From Cliona cf. orientalis (Eukaryota; Porifera; Demospongiae; Clionaida; Clionaidae), in the NCBI GenBank assembly GCA_963930775.1, contig OZ005689.1:1922001-1986000 (forward strand): a stretch of DNA of 64,000 nt, given 5' to 3'. Every line of letters starts with the position of its first letter. Positions within the stretch are counted from its first letter, which is position 1. The translations under genes were made by a program, and so were the position numbers. Below, piece after piece: positions 21,613 through 33,804 of this stretch. Below the pieces are notes generated by a model. The model did no database searches, had not been told where the DNA came from, and saw only the letters and a program-made list of their open reading frames with translations.

Positions 21613-22320
21613 TGTCCAAGTAAAAACTGGCTGTGGTGAAAGTGTAGGGTACCCCAGCTTGGCCAGCTTCAAACAATAGGGCTTACAAAGGGTCTTTGGA
21701 TGTATGCCTTCCTTGTCCTTGCCTACATCTACTCCAAAACAGCCCTACAGCTGGCCGGGTCAGTGTACTCACAGCAGTTGTACACTGTAGACTTCCCTTT
21801 GGCCTTGCTCAGCCTTGACTCTTGCCACAGACTCTGCAGTGCTTGGCTAATTGCTCTGCCAGTGTTATATTCCATTCTGTGTGTTGTGATTAATGTAATT
21901 TTATTGTATTTTTGTATGACTGTAAGTCCAGGGAAAAAATAGTACCACTTCAAATTTTGTGCTATCTGTTACTACTACGTATCTTTACTGCTTCTACTGA
22001 CCTCTGAGTCCAATCAAGAAGCGCTTCCTGTCACTGTCAAAACTTTCTCACACGCAAGTACGGATTAAATCTTTGAAGTTGATCCCTAGCGTGTGGCAGC
22101 CGCAGTGCGCAGTAAATGTGTGGGCAAGTTCAGGCAGCTCATTTGAGCGAGCCCCGAATACAGGAGAGACAGGAAGCGGTTTTATATATTATTATGCAGA
22201 TAGGGTCACGCACGTGACATAATAGTGCAGCCTAGCCACAATCGTTCGAAGGGTGTGGCTATAATCAGCTCAGATTTAGGTCGTTGATAAGAACGCTCTT
22301 GACTGCATGTAGCAACAAAT
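21613..22320. other. Upstream region of type II copy 2
   Basis: An open frame at 21700-21942 is hydrophobic but has no homologue here and no splice support, so I do not call it. The last 80 bp before 22321 contain GGGTGTGGCTATAAT and CTCTTGACTGCA, shared with the flank of type II copy 1, and are likely promoter or 5' UTR. Confidence 0.4.
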
Positions 22321-23636
22321 ATGGGTTCAAGGCGTCTACATAGTTTTCTACAATTTAAAGTGCTACTCTTCTATTCGTTCATTGCCACCGTGATATTATT
22401 TCTTGTACGTACAACTACAAGTGAATCCGGCGTGATTTCTCCGAGTTGTGGAAGAGGTAGGCTGAGCTAGCTAGCTACAGCTAAATAATAATATTCTATT
22501 TTTGGATCATCATGAGAATAGCAGTACTAACTATAATAATATTATTAGTTGAGTCACCTTAAGGCTTACGTAAGATTTATCAGTGAGGAATGTTGTTTTG
22601 TTATCTATGGCTACATTCATGCAGACATTGGTGATGAACATGAGGCTAGGAGATGCTACAATCTGAGTCGGACTGATCTGTCCCCTCCACTCCCAGTTGT
22701 GCTTGAATCAACCACTGAAAATGGATTCATCTGTAAAAACAAAACCTCTTCGTACAGTTTTTCTTGTAAAGCCCATGCCTCAGACATGGTCTGGTACTTC
22801 AATAATAAAATAGTGACCGCTTTTCTACAATTTGACACTGTTGGTACCATATTCCGGAGTTCCTATCCAGCCTTAGCACCTGTGTATACCATCACAACAA
22901 TACTCACAGAACAAACTTCAATATCGTTCGGAGGATATCGGCTTCCACTTTTGACATCCACTTTAATCTTAAATGGGAGTCAAACTGAAGCGATTTCCTT
23001 CACAGTATCTTGCCAAGCCCATTGCAAAGATGAAAATTACACTGAAGTCTGCCAAAGCAGACAAGTGAATGTTGCAGGTTGGTATAATATTATGTTCTTA
23101 TTAGCATACCATTATCAATTTAATTATTGCATGATTGCTTATTAATCAATGCAGCTAAACCCATGAAGCCAAGTAATGTTTATGGCAGCATCCACATTGA
23201 CAATAATATTAATTTTTCTCTTTTGCTATTAAATTGGGATTCACCACAAAATTGGAATGAAACTGATATTAGTTTTTATGATATAAGCCTATTAAGAAAC
23301 CACAGTGATGATGGCACTAGCTTAAGGTCAATCCATGTGGCTGCATCGAAGCAAATACTGTCTCTGGCATACAAGTACGCAGTGTCAAACAGTGAAAACT
23401 GTACCCGAGCAAGTATTACAGCTGTTGATCTCTGTGGACAAAGAAGTGAAGCTTCTGAATTTCAGCTTATGCTAGTAGCAGATTGTCACATCTCAAATGC
23501 AGAATCGGGTGATCGTTATCGGCAAACCATGGATATTCTTGCTGGCGTACTCGCAGTTGCTATTGCAATAATTATTGCACTACTTATAATTTTGATTTCT
23601 ATCATGATGTACACCAATGCACATGCAGTGTCCTAG
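22321..23636 (+). CDS. Type II receptor, copy 2 (3 exons, 356 aa)
   Basis: Exons 22321-22456, 22625-23077 and 23155-23636 join in frame, both introns phase 1. The leader is longer than in copy 1 (hydrophobic run VLLFYSFIATVILFLV). The Ig-like exon keeps FICK, FSCKAHASDMVWY, FTVSCQAHC and EVCQSR. The FN3 exon keeps DLCGQRSEASEF. The TM (ILAGVLAVAIAIIIALLI) is followed by only about a dozen residues, ending MMYTNAHAVS, so the cytoplasmic tail is even shorter than in copies 1 and 4. It has no adjoining type I gene on this strand; the next downstream relic is a kinase scrap (24752). Confidence 0.8.
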
Positions 23637-24527
23637 TAGTATAATTTTGATGTACTTTCCTTGAATATGACATAATAGTGGTTTCTAGTCATGTGTAGCT
23701 ACTTTTGCTGTTTTACAACAAACTTGCTGTAATAATTCAGTATGGTTATAAGTTAAATATTATTATCATAATCGAATAGTTATTTACTTGCCCTATATAA
23801 TATTATACTTTTCCCTATTATAATATTATTCATTGACAAGTATTGATTATTGTACTCAAGTTATTTCCTGGGACATGCATGGTTCATAATTATTGTACTC
23901 TTATTTCAAGCATGGTGCGCAGAAACAGTGACAGAGTTGTTGGCAAGATTTATCATTCTTGACAATGTCCATTACTGTCTGTCCTAGTTGTCAACTAAAA
24001 GGAGACTTACGCCTTCATCTTGTCGTTCTTGCCTTCATTTTTATCTATATGTCTCTGTTGTGGAGCACAATAGCACCAATGGCATTCATAATTACCATAA
24101 TTATGCGCAAAGGAACTTGAACTATAATATTATACATATAAGTTAGACACTTTAGCCAAGGGATCTACAGGATTTAGAATACTAAAGACACTGATATAGT
24201 AAAATCCCGAAGGAAAAGCCTGAGGTTTTATAAGTGTCTACTAATAATAAGTGTCTAATAGCTACGCCTCGTCCAATTTTGACTATTACTATAGTACAAT
24301 AATTATTTCCCTAATTGGACTCGAATGTATATGATTATCATAATAAAATTATTATACTTATCATTGTTGTTTTTATACCAGTTTTGATTGCTTCCCTATG
24401 CAATTATCACAAAATATTAGCTATGTCAAGTCAGCATGCAGTATTTCATCAGTATGCATGTCTGCAATGCCCCTGATCTACATAATATTATTATTGTATA
24501 CTATATATATAGCTATTATAGTATAGG
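23637..24527. other. 3' flank of type II copy 2, AT-rich, nothing recognised
   Basis: I see no exon, RNA gene or clear inverted-repeat element here. Confidence 0.4.
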
Positions 24528-24735
24528 TGTCGTAGGTGCCCTTGGTGATATAGGTTCATACCCTTTGTGTCCCAGGTGCCCTTGGTGACGTAGGTGTCCT
24601 AGCTAAGTGTCTTTAGTGCTCTTGGTGTCTATATATAGCTGTTGTTTGTGTCCCAGGTGTCTTGGATGCCCTGCATAGTGCCATAGGTGCCTTGGTGTCC
24701 TAGTGCATGTATAAGACACCTAGGGCACCTATGTC
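24528..24735. repeat. Minisatellite, TAGGTGCCCTTGGTG-type
   Basis: About ten degenerate copies of a 14-20 bp word such as GTAGGTGCCCTTGGTGTCC run in direct orientation. The last part turns to the inverse sense (ACACCTAGGGCACCTA). Confidence 0.6.
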
Positions 24736-24751
24736 ACCTACATCAACAAAT

Positions 24752-25085
24752 TCAACTTGCCCATGAAACCTGTGCAGAAAGTAGCTAGCCTAAATAATCT
24801 TCGTGTCCTTCATACTGTATAATGGGCAACAATTTTGGACCAGTCCGCCGAGGATTACGGTATATATTATGGAAGATCACAGATCACAAATTTCACCAGA
24901 CCCATAGAAAATATATCACTGCATATGGTGTAGTGACGTCTGGAGCCATTATAAGGACTCGTAAGTAGCTACCAATTGCTGTTTCCATGTACTCCTGGTA
25001 AGATCCTCGGGCTTGTTAGGTGATCATATAGGGCCTTTGCAATTCTGATATCAGCTATTTGACTAATGGGAAGGACTTAGCCTAG
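24752..25085 (-). pseudogene. Fragment of CaaX kinase catalytic domain
   Basis: The reverse strand matches the central and C-lobe part of the kinases at 48.5 and 53.9 kb (the TPYMAPE and SSDVFSMGL regions, and the segment with PRRTGAKL), with indels and a break near 24855 and 24955. N-lobe and C-terminus are absent. Its position behind a type II receptor, on the reverse strand, matches the module order. Confidence 0.65.
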
Positions 25086-25292
25086 CTGAGTCAAGTAGGT
25101 GATGTCAGCATTGCATCCCTAGTGGTAAACCAATTACGGTTCAGGTGAAGGAATGGAAACGCTCTTTAATATTAAGAGTGCTTCCATGGCATGGTTTGTG
25201 GTCCTTTAGGGGGCTTGTCCAAAGTCCTTGTGGAAAAATTAACGTCATTATCATGACGTTAGGGGGGAGGGGGTCTTGGCCCATGACGTTTT

Positions 25293-25500
25293 AAAGTGTT
25301 GATAGATCGCATTTGCGTCGTAACACATGCGCACAATGACATTGCAGTTGATTGTGATCGCAATAATATTATTATAGTTTATCCTTTCCGAATTTAGGTT
25401 GAGGAAAATTGGCCCAGGCGGGATTTGAACCGGTGCTCTCACTTGGCTGAGCTTGGCAGACGCTGAGCTTAGCTATACTAGACCATCTGGACAATAGCAT
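25293..25500 (-). repeat. Solo end of the tRNA-like TIR family, plus a second tRNA-like block
   Basis: GTTGATAGATCGCATTTGCG at 25297 is the right end of the 20381 family. On the reverse strand, 25495-25410 carries TGGTCTAGTATAGC (A-box-like) and GGTTCAAATCC (B box) followed by CGCCTGGGCC. The acceptor and T stems pair poorly, so I call it a tRNA-derived relic and not a tRNA gene. Confidence 0.45.
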
Positions 25501-26011
25501 GGTTATGGCTTGACAAGGACATTTTTACTTAATATAACTTGACAAGGAAATTAAGTAAATCTGGAAGGTGTAAACTTTAGGGTTTTATGCTGGTCTTTGA
25601 ATTATGTCTGTAGCATGTTCTGGGGCTGAGCTGAATTATATTATTTACTGATTGATTTTTTTTTTTCCGAGTTAGGATGTAATTTAACAAATGTTAATTT
25701 CCTACTTGTAGGATAGGGCAAAATTTACTACACTACATGTTCATATAATTCTGCATGTCCTATCCGATCCTCTGCCAGATGAACACAGGAAATATGAGAA
25801 AATATTATCATGTTTTAGTAAGCAGGACATGCATGTTAATAGGAATCTCCATAAAACACAAAAATATTATAATTACTGACGATAATTAACTTACTCTCTG
25901 AATCTATCATCTAAAAAATAATGGAACACTATATAATTATCAGTATTAAAATTAATGATCAGTTACTGATCATGGTTAGCATCCTCATTTCTGCATGTTG
26001 CTGTACGTACT
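25501..26011. other. Intergenic, nothing recognised
   Basis: AT-rich, downstream (3') of the reverse-strand type I receptor. No gene or repeat was identified. Confidence 0.4.
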
Positions 26012-27788
26012 CTAGGAGTCAAAGACGTTACCCACGTAGGAATCACCCTTACTCTGTACAGTGACTCGCAAACATTCTGAATCAGTTGTAGTATTCGTAC
26101 AAGGATTTTCCAAATCAATTGCATGATCACCTAAATTGCCCTGTTTCTTGGTATCATCTGAGTGATCAGCAACATTGGGAAAGTATAGATGATGACCAGC
26201 TTGATATGTCAACCTGTTTTGCTTTACTGGTACTACATTATACGCCTCATTGCTTGTTATGTTGATTCCCGTAGAAGAATGAAATTGAATGTATGCATCA
26301 TTATTTGTCATCGTGATTTGTATCCCCAAATCTTCATTTGATGTGTTTATTGTCTCATAAATGGTGTCAACAACCTCATTTGAATCTCTACGTACGCTCA
26401 TGCTGGTTATTTGTCGTTTTGTTATCGTTATCTTGCACACCACCGCAAATCCCACTAGTACTATTACACACAGTCCGATAAAAACAGCAGAACTCAAGAC
26501 ATAGATAGGAATCAGAAACTTAGCGGATGATGGCTGACTTGTTCCAATAGTAATGGATGTAGGTGACTCACTTTCAAGGCTCAATGTGTTGATGGGTAAT
26601 ACATAATATGTACTGATCTGATCATCTGATGGTGTTACATGTACAGTACTTGTATCTAACAATTGAGTTACAGAAACAATAATAATATTGTATATGCATG
26701 ACCGGGCCGCTTAGAGACGTTGCAATTGTGTATTCTCAGAACCCAGCCCAGACTTCCAATCAGGCATGCATAACTTGAGATTGAATGAGCCTATAACATG
26801 AGGTCAGTCTTATCTATCTATTATTGCCTAGAAGTAATCAGATTATAAACTATAGACATGCATCAATTTTAACTTACCTGTTCCAATGTAACTCAAAGAA
26901 AGAACTATTGGAACACTTCTTGTTCCACAGCTGTCTGTTGCAGAGAGAAAGACTGTTACGTTAACATTGTAAGGAAAGATTGAAAGTATAATGGTAGTGT
27001 TTGGTGTTTCGACAGCGTACAATGTGTGGTTGATTCCCTCCGACTCGGCAACAACCTCGAAGTGATAGAAATCCACGCTTGAATCATTATCAGGTGGTTC
27101 CCATGCTACTTCAACTGATAGTGTATCTTCAGATTCAAATACTCTACTCCTTACCACTTGAGGTGGTGATGGTGGTGCTGCAAGGATAATAATATTATTA
27201 ATTTTGTGAATTATCCATGGATACACACGACCATTGATATTAGCTGCATGTACAATGCGATATGCAACACTAATTGTGCAATTAGTATAAATATACACAT
27301 TATTGAACCTGCTATTCTTATGGTGACAGGCTGTGCTTCAGATTGAATGTCAACACATTTAGCCACTGTATTATTCAATGCTGTCATAAGTACCGTTGAA
27401 GCGATTGATTCAAACCTATCATTAGATGCTGATACCAGTGTAAAATTGTATGGACCCTGATGAATAGTTCCTAGCACACTTCGTCCTGCTGTATAGGTCA
27501 TCATTATAGTATCAATAGACTGATTGCCTTCTGCTTCAAGTGTCCATCGATGGGTATGGCTACGACCTGTACAAGTGAGGATCCATATTTCTCCTTGACA
27601 AGCCTCACCATCAATGTTTGTTGTGAGAGTTGCAGCTGTCCAGATTATAATAGATAACATCACTCACCATTTATAGTTAAAACTAGCTAGCATTTCATAC
27701 CATTACATGAGGATATTGCCACTATAAGAAGATATACATGTAAAGTAGCTGTTACAGTAAGAGCTGGTAAAATGATTACTTTGGCCAT
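26012..27788 (-). CDS. Type I receptor, reverse-strand gene with long Tyr-rich tail (4 exons, 452 aa)
   Basis: Exons on the reverse strand: 27788-27701, 27635-27309, 27177-26878, 26655-26012, all introns phase 1, joining to 452 codons. Leader MAKVIILPALTVTATLHVYL. Exon 2 is Ig-like (ACQGEIWILTCTG, KCVDIQSEA). Exon 3 is FN3-like (VEVAWEPPDNDSSVD, YNVNVTVFLSATD). TM is about residues 285-314. The ectodomain is close to copy 1, but exon 4 is unrelated in its tail: Tyr motifs TIYETI (338), DAYIQF (360) and EAYNVV (377). It could therefore recruit different SH2 proteins. The frame is open upstream to 27887, but I chose 27788 by the leader. Inverted relative to the other receptors. Confidence 0.82.
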
Positions 27789-29269
27789 CGATTGATCTAT
27801 AGTTCCTTTAACTCTAATCTGAACAACACCACAGTAGCACACTATATATATAATTGAATAGGGTACGTATTGGTCGTTAGTTTTCAATTTATTATTATAT
27901 TGGGTGACACTGTGTCACACTGCATGCATACACAGAGTCTGATCTATAATATTATATATTCATCAAGTTGGGAGCCGAATTAAAATTTCTTCAGTGATAT
28001 AGAACTAGAGATGTTGGAAACTAGCACAACTGTTACAGTTATTGTGACACTTAGTAAATAATATAATCATTTAGAGATGAACTTCCCAAACTTTATTAGA
28101 CTAGTGGCACAAGAAGAAGTCCCAACTCAAAAGGGTTTATAAGTTTGAAAACACTAACATGCTATGATAATGAAGTTTAAATAATGGTTGTTTGTGGCTC
28201 TAGAGATAATCATGTACAAGATAAAAATATATAGCTATAGTTAGCTATAGCTCTAATAATAATTGGCATGCATGCAATTAATACTGCCGGTGGTTCGAGT
28301 AAATTTTTAGCAGCAAACATATACAGTGCACACACTGAGAGATTAGACAGAAAATTGACAAGAGAATCAACTGACTGACTTCACAACTGAATATTTACTG
28401 ATATCAGGGAAAAACCGGTCAAACTGGTACAATAAAGGAAATAAACTAAATCACAAAAATCATAATATATAATTGGTGCCAAGGGGTAATTACACATGCA
28501 CGCTAGTTAGCACTTAAAAGCATTGGTTGCCATGGATACCTGGCATGCACTGTGTAATTTTTTAGAATCAGCTTATGTATGGCCTTGGCTATAGAATTCG
28601 AGTGTCAACCCCGCTTTCTTTCGACATGCACTGCTATACTACAAATAATATGATTGAACTGGGGCAGCCTGCATTGATTACCGGTCAGTTCTATTTCTCA
28701 GAATATTAATGGCATAGATTCTGAAGCTTCTGAATCAATCTCTCGTGATCAGTATTGCAATGGAACTCACAACTCTAAAGATGGTTCAAACTGTGAACTT
28801 GGCCTCTCCCTACCAACAGTAAGTGTCATGGGGAAGACAGCTGGGCACAAGGCTGCACTGGAGTAGAGAACCATCAGCAGTCACATGATAGTTTCAACTG
28901 GAGAACTCAGTATGAATCTGATCATTCCTGAAGGTATATTTTGATCTTACGTGCGCAACATAAAAGAGACTGAGGGGAAGAAAACCACAAATACATTTGC
29001 ACCCATTTGAAACTCACTTGGATTTTGTGAATCTTCAGCTATAGATATTTGCCACACTTATGAAGTCAATCGTGGTCAGCTTCACACCCAGTATGGAGAG
29101 CAGCTACTTTAACTGATCGATCTTAGATTCGGTTAATATTATGGTTTTCAGTGCCACGGTAAACAATCATGTGCAATATCAATATAATATTATTGGTGAT
29201 TTGTTATCCTGTGCATGCCATGGAATCCGATGTTTATTGGAAGGAGGTATTTGAATATATTAATTATTC
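27789..29269. other. Intergenic, nothing recognised
   Basis: AT-rich region between the reverse-strand receptor and the CARD-ANK relic. I see neither coding exons nor clear terminal inverted repeats. Confidence 0.4.
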
Positions 29270-29430
29270 CAGTAAAATGAGCAATAGTTCCAGTTCTTCT
29301 GGAATTTGTCTCACACATATATATCCGAGTCTATATATAGACAAACTCTGTCAGCTCATTTGCCTCGAAATCTTCAATATGTTCAGAAATTGCCAGATAT
29401 AGCTCCAAAAATAAAAGACTTAATTCGGTG
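29270..29430 (+). pseudogene. 3' relic of a third CARD-ANK copy
   Basis: It matches only the Ser-rich last exon of the CARD-ANK genes (KMSNSSSSSGI, then the LCQLICLE and MFRNCQI frame equal to SVSSFASKSSTCSEIARYSS in another frame), with small insertions. All upstream exons are missing. It is followed, as in the other two modules, by the conserved spacer and a type I receptor copy, so this is the left boundary of a partial module. Confidence 0.7.
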
Positions 29431-29957
29431 AATAATACTAATATCTTTTCTTGTAATTCTATCTTAATGGGTCTAGCTACAATTATTATATCTCTATGAA
29501 AACATTTTCAGTCATGATCACTTATTATTAATAATAGACAATGTGCAAGAGTCTATCTATTATAATATTATAGGTGCCTTAATCTTCTGATTATTATGTC
29601 TCAAATTAAGGTCTGACTCACTGATATCCTATAGTATGGCACAATAATAATTTGTGGTATATCTTGATACATAATACAAAACCTATAAAAGGTGAAGGAA
29701 AAAGCTAAAACTTAAGGTGGTGGATGAAATATATAAACGAATATTCTCTGCAGACAACTAGTCATCCTCAGCACCTAGAGCATGCATCTAGTCAAAATAT
29801 CGGCAATTACGTTTTACCAAACAGTTAAGTTGTCCGTAGAGACTCTTTCAATTGTTTATTTAATGCAGATGGCAACTGAGAACGATGTCACTTCAACGTG
29901 ATGGAGTACAGTATAAGCAGAGATTTGGAGATACCAGGCAATGGGCCAGGTCAGATA

Positions 29958-30331
29958 CACAGGAAAAAAAAGTGTGTTTACAACCATTGTAATGTAGAAA
30001 TTTACAGCCAATTTGCTATCCTTGAAATTTTTTGCAACCTATGTATTTCTGAAATACAATAAAAATACAATGTAGGAGAAATCTGTAGGCAATTATCACT
30101 GATTACATCCTGATTGACACATATTTTACAATGATTGTACATTGACTCTACAATCCATGTGTTTTAAATTACAACAATTTTACAATGTTCAGAGCTCTTG
30201 TGCCAAAATACAACCATCGTATTGGTACAATTTTGTTAAAATTTAGCAATGTAAAAGTATTGTATTTTTGGTAAATTTACATCAAATTTGGATGATATTG
30301 CAATGGTTGTGAACTGAAAATTTTTCCTGTG
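29958..30331. mobile_element. TIR element, CACAGGAAAAA ends
   Basis: CACAGGAAAAAAAAGTGTG-TTACAACCATTG at left is matched inverted by CAATGGTTGTGAACTG-TTTTTCCTGTG at right. The paralogous spacers at 10003 and 39396 read CAGATA-TAGGAGG straight through, so this 374 bp is an insertion specific to this copy. Confidence 0.75.
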
Positions 30332-30786
30332 ATATATAGGAGGGGCAGGTGCACATGGAACCATGCAGGATTGGGAGGAACTGTCTATATAATAATAATA
30401 TTATATGCCATGCATGGGAACACCTGGATCAGACATGGGAAGGAACCACGCATGCAGGATTGCGAGGAACTGTCTATATAAATATTATGCCATGGGAACA
30501 CCTGGATCTGAAAGATCCTGCATGGGAATTAAGGGCATGCAATAGTGACTATATAGCTATATTGTGCAAGGGGTCATGGATACTATGATACCGGCCTGGA
30601 CACACGAGGTAATATAAATGATTTTGGTCACGTCATAATCATTATAACATTGTGTTATATAGTTAATATTATGTGTGTGTGTGTGTACATCATACGTACA
30701 TGCAATGTCATAAGATTAGTACATACATAATTATTAAACTGAAAGTCAACAACCCTATATGCACTATACTATAGCTAGCTGTCAAC

Positions 30787-31311
30787 ATGATCGCCAGATT
30801 TAGTGTGTTATCAGTCACAGTATTATAATAGCTATAGCTACTATGGCTCTTACAGCTAGTGTTACAGTATTATCTTCTGGTAGCGGCAGTAACCCCATGC
30901 AATGGTACAAAAATAGCTGTAACTTTAGCTATAAATTTATTAATGGTGAGTAATAGCCTATTTATGATTTCTACAGCTGCAACTCTCAAAACAAACATCA
31001 ATGATGAGGCTTGCCAAGGAGAAACATGGATCCTCACTTGTACAGGTCGTAGCCCTACCCATCGATGGACACTTGAAGCAGAAGACAATCAATTGATACT
31101 ATAATGATGACCCGTAGTATACAGCAGGACAAAGTGTGCCAGGAGCTAGTCATAAGGGGCCATACAATTTTACATTGGTATCGGCATCTATAAATAGGTT
31201 TGAATCAATTGTTTCTACGGTACTTACACCGGCACTAAATAATACACTGTTACAGTGGCTAAATGTGGTGACACTCAATCTGAAGCACAGCCAGTCACCA
31301 TAAGAATAGCA
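30787..31311 (+). pseudogene. Type I receptor, copy 2: leader and Ig exons only, broken
   Basis: The leader exon starts at 30787 (MIARF) but quickly frameshifts to a stop. The Ig exon (from 30978; ACQGETWILTCTG, THRWTLEAED) has a stop near 31103 and further indels, up to the donor after RIAG at 31311. The FN3 and TM-tail exons are absent. The next receptor sequence downstream is a type II FN3 exon (32393), so a deletion has fused the front of a type I gene to the back of a type II gene. Confidence 0.75.
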
Positions 31312-31404
31312 GGTTCAATAACATGATTGTATGAAACCGTTAATTAATGTTGCATGTTTTATCGTACAGCTAGCTAATATCAATGGCTGTATATATGTAC
31401 AATC

Positions 31405-31968
31405 GTAATAATCATAGAGTCGGTAGACTCTATAAGTAGGGATGGCCCGGATATGCCATATATATAATACAAAACAAAAACGTTAATAACTCAGAGCAGA
31501 AAAATTTTGAACAACCGTAAAACTAAGCCTAACTAACTTTATGCCACGTTTCAGCACGAGTAAACGATCGTACACGGCTAGCGATCGTAGCCACACCCAC
31601 TGAATACGGCTGCACTCAACGACACACAGTGAAGTATTGCAGCTGCCCTTGCTCTGGATTGAACCGTGCTTGAATAAGGCTGAAATCAATAGTAGCCGCT
31701 GCTACTATTAAAATTATGAAGCTAGCGTGGGTAACTTACCTGGGCGCTCTTTCGAGTATAAACGCGATACTGATACCTTGAATATTGCCCCATCCCCCAA
31801 TCTTGGCCCAGTGTAAGGTGCACCGCCCATGGGCCCTCTTTCGCAAGGGTACGGAAATTCAATACTATAGTACCCCTGATATTGAACAAGCATAGCTACA
31901 CAGTGAGCTATGCTTATCACTACTATACACACGCATGACAGGGTTCTGCACTCCTGGACCAATGCATT
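31405..31968. repeat. Mixed repeat tract in the receptor deletion scar
   Basis: Starts with the hairpin word AGAGTCGGTAGACTCT (also at 37879). Bases 31858-31964 match 21088-21215 (TTCAATACT...CCTGATATTGA, GGGTTCTGCACTCCTG). The stretch between has scattered CG-rich words and no exon. Confidence 0.45.
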
Positions 31969-32366
31969 TACCGTAGAATCCCGCGATTACGCCCCCCTCG
32001 CGCATAAGTCCCTCCCCTGCATTTTTAGCTCAAGTTCCTGCATTGGTACATGTGTCTCGCGTATAAGCCCCCCCCTCCCTGACTGTAAATAGAGTCCATA
32101 AGCCAATAAAAACAGTAGCTACAGCTAGCAAACTAGCTATTTGTGTCGTATTATGCCTTACTTTTGAATCGCCGTTTTTCTCGAGTTTTGCCCACCAAAC
32201 AGCCAGAGAAAGTGCAGAGATCGCGCGCCCACGTGGCAATCGACGGTCGGTAATGGTTGTCACACAGAAATGTAAGGATCCCGCGTATAAGCCCCCTCCC
32301 CACTTTTGCCCAATCCTATAGCATGCAAAAGGGGGGGGGGGGGCGTAATCGCGGGATTCTACGGTA
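31969..32366. mobile_element. MITE, TA-CCGTAGAATCCCGCG family
   Basis: TA-CCGTAGAATCCCGCGATTA at 31969 is inverted as TAATCGCGGGATTCTACGG-TA at 32366, 398 bp. The word GCGTATAAGCCCCC is repeated three times near both ends. It ends 27 bp before the type II FN3 exon. Confidence 0.8.
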
Positions 32367-32392
32367 TTATTAATTAATTTTAATCAATGCAG

Positions 32393-32902
32393 CTAAACCA
32401 ATGAAGCCAATTAACGTTTATGGAAGTATTCACGTTGACAACAATATTTCCCTTTCATCATTAAATTGGGATTCACCACAAAATCAGAATGAAACTGATA
32501 TTAGATTTTATGATATAAATCTATTAAGAAACCATAGTGATGATGGCATGTCAATCCATGTGGCTGCATCGAAGCAAACATTATCATACAAATACGCAGT
32601 GTCAAGCAGTGGAAACTATACCAGAGCAAGTATTACAGCTGTTGATTTCTGTGGACAAAGAAGTGAATTAAGCTTCTGAGTTTCAGCTCATGCCAGTAAC
32701 AGATGGTAGCATCTCTGATGGAGAATCGAGTGATTGTTATTGGCAAACCGTTGATATTAATATTCTTGCTGGTGTACTTGCAGTTGCTATTTCAGTAATA
32801 ATCGTGCAATTTATAATTTTCGTCTCTATCATAATTTGCATTATTCTGAACCGACAAGGTGCTAAAAAAAGTGGCGCTGCTAGCGCTGAATACAAATTAT
32901 AA
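32393..32902 (+). pseudogene. Type II receptor, copy 3: FN3-TM exon only, frameshifted
   Basis: Acceptor TGCAG then KPMKPINVYGSIHVDNN: FN3 exon equivalent to exon 3 of the other type II genes. A 4-base insertion near 32668 (GAATTAAGC versus GAAGC) shifts the frame and gives a stop at 32679. The TM part (NILAGVLAVAISVIIVQFII) is intact in another frame and ends with tail NRQGAKKSGAASAEYKL. The leader and Ig exons of this copy are missing. Confidence 0.8.
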
Positions 32903-33599
32903 TTTATTGTAAGGTACAATGACACTCATTATACTTATATTATGCTTATATAACTCATGATTATTATGGTGGTTGCATGATCTCATCAAAGAGAGACACG
33001 TAGAGAGACACGTAGAGAGACATGTAGCGCATGTACTCAGAACAGGTTAAGTACAATTATTATACATGCATACATGTTTATAGCTATACCTATTATTATT
33101 ATTATACATGCATGCATGGCATTGTATATTATAATAGTATACTTAATCTATATATAGTATAATTATATATATTATTGCGGCAATATCGATTCGTATTATA
33201 TCTTTAATAATTTATAATAATTATTATGCATGGCATTGCAGCAATGGTGCCAGTATTATAATATTATATTATACTAGTACACGTTGCTACTATGTTTAAC
33301 TTATCGGGTCTTGGTTAGCTAGGTATACTGTGACAGATAAACATGCATGCATGTGAATGTCACTGAATGCCGGTACTTAATAATAATATTCTCTCTTTGT
33401 GAATACATGTAGCTCTAAGAGTTATGAATAACTTTATGTCCTAATTGTCAATAATTGAGTCAGCAATAGCATGCTACCCTCTATATCACCTCTAAGTATC
33501 CCACAATTTGGGATTGAAAATTATGTTGCTATGGTAACTGCTACCAACACCCATTATCACAGCGTATGTAACTACAGTGGAACACATAGGTAGCTGGCA
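32903..33599. other. AT-rich intergenic tract with short tandem repeat
   Basis: GAGAGACACGTA occurs three times in tandem near 32990-33027. The rest is AT-rich with many ATAATATTAT words and no gene seen. Confidence 0.45.
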
Positions 33600-33804
33600 T
33601 GTATGTGGGATTGCGTAAGGGTAACTGGACTGTTAAAGCATGTAATGGTGCCTGGAGATTCACACTGAGTACATTAGAATAATGTCGTCGTGTTTGATGG
33701 TACTGTAACAGTGTATAGTTACATAATGCATCAAGTTTGCCAATTATAATAGTATTACAATGACCTCTACATGTACATGTATTTTACTTGATATATTATA
33801 TAGC
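33600..33804. other. Empty-site paralogue of 3530-4905
   Basis: The segment from GGGTAACTGGA-TGTTAAAGCA to CTTGATATAT-AGCTACAGG aligns with 3548-3668, skips the foldback (3666-4680), continues through GACCTCTACATGTA, skips the MITE (4692-4897) and rejoins at the CARD exon. It preserves the pre-insertion state of copy A's upstream region. Confidence 0.75.

Noticed and set aside
21700-21942. Hydrophobic 80-codon frame
   Set aside because: No similarity to the receptor leaders and no splice continuation.
25410-25495. Reverse-strand tRNA gene
   Set aside because: Good B box but poor T and acceptor stems; better read as a tRNA-derived relic.
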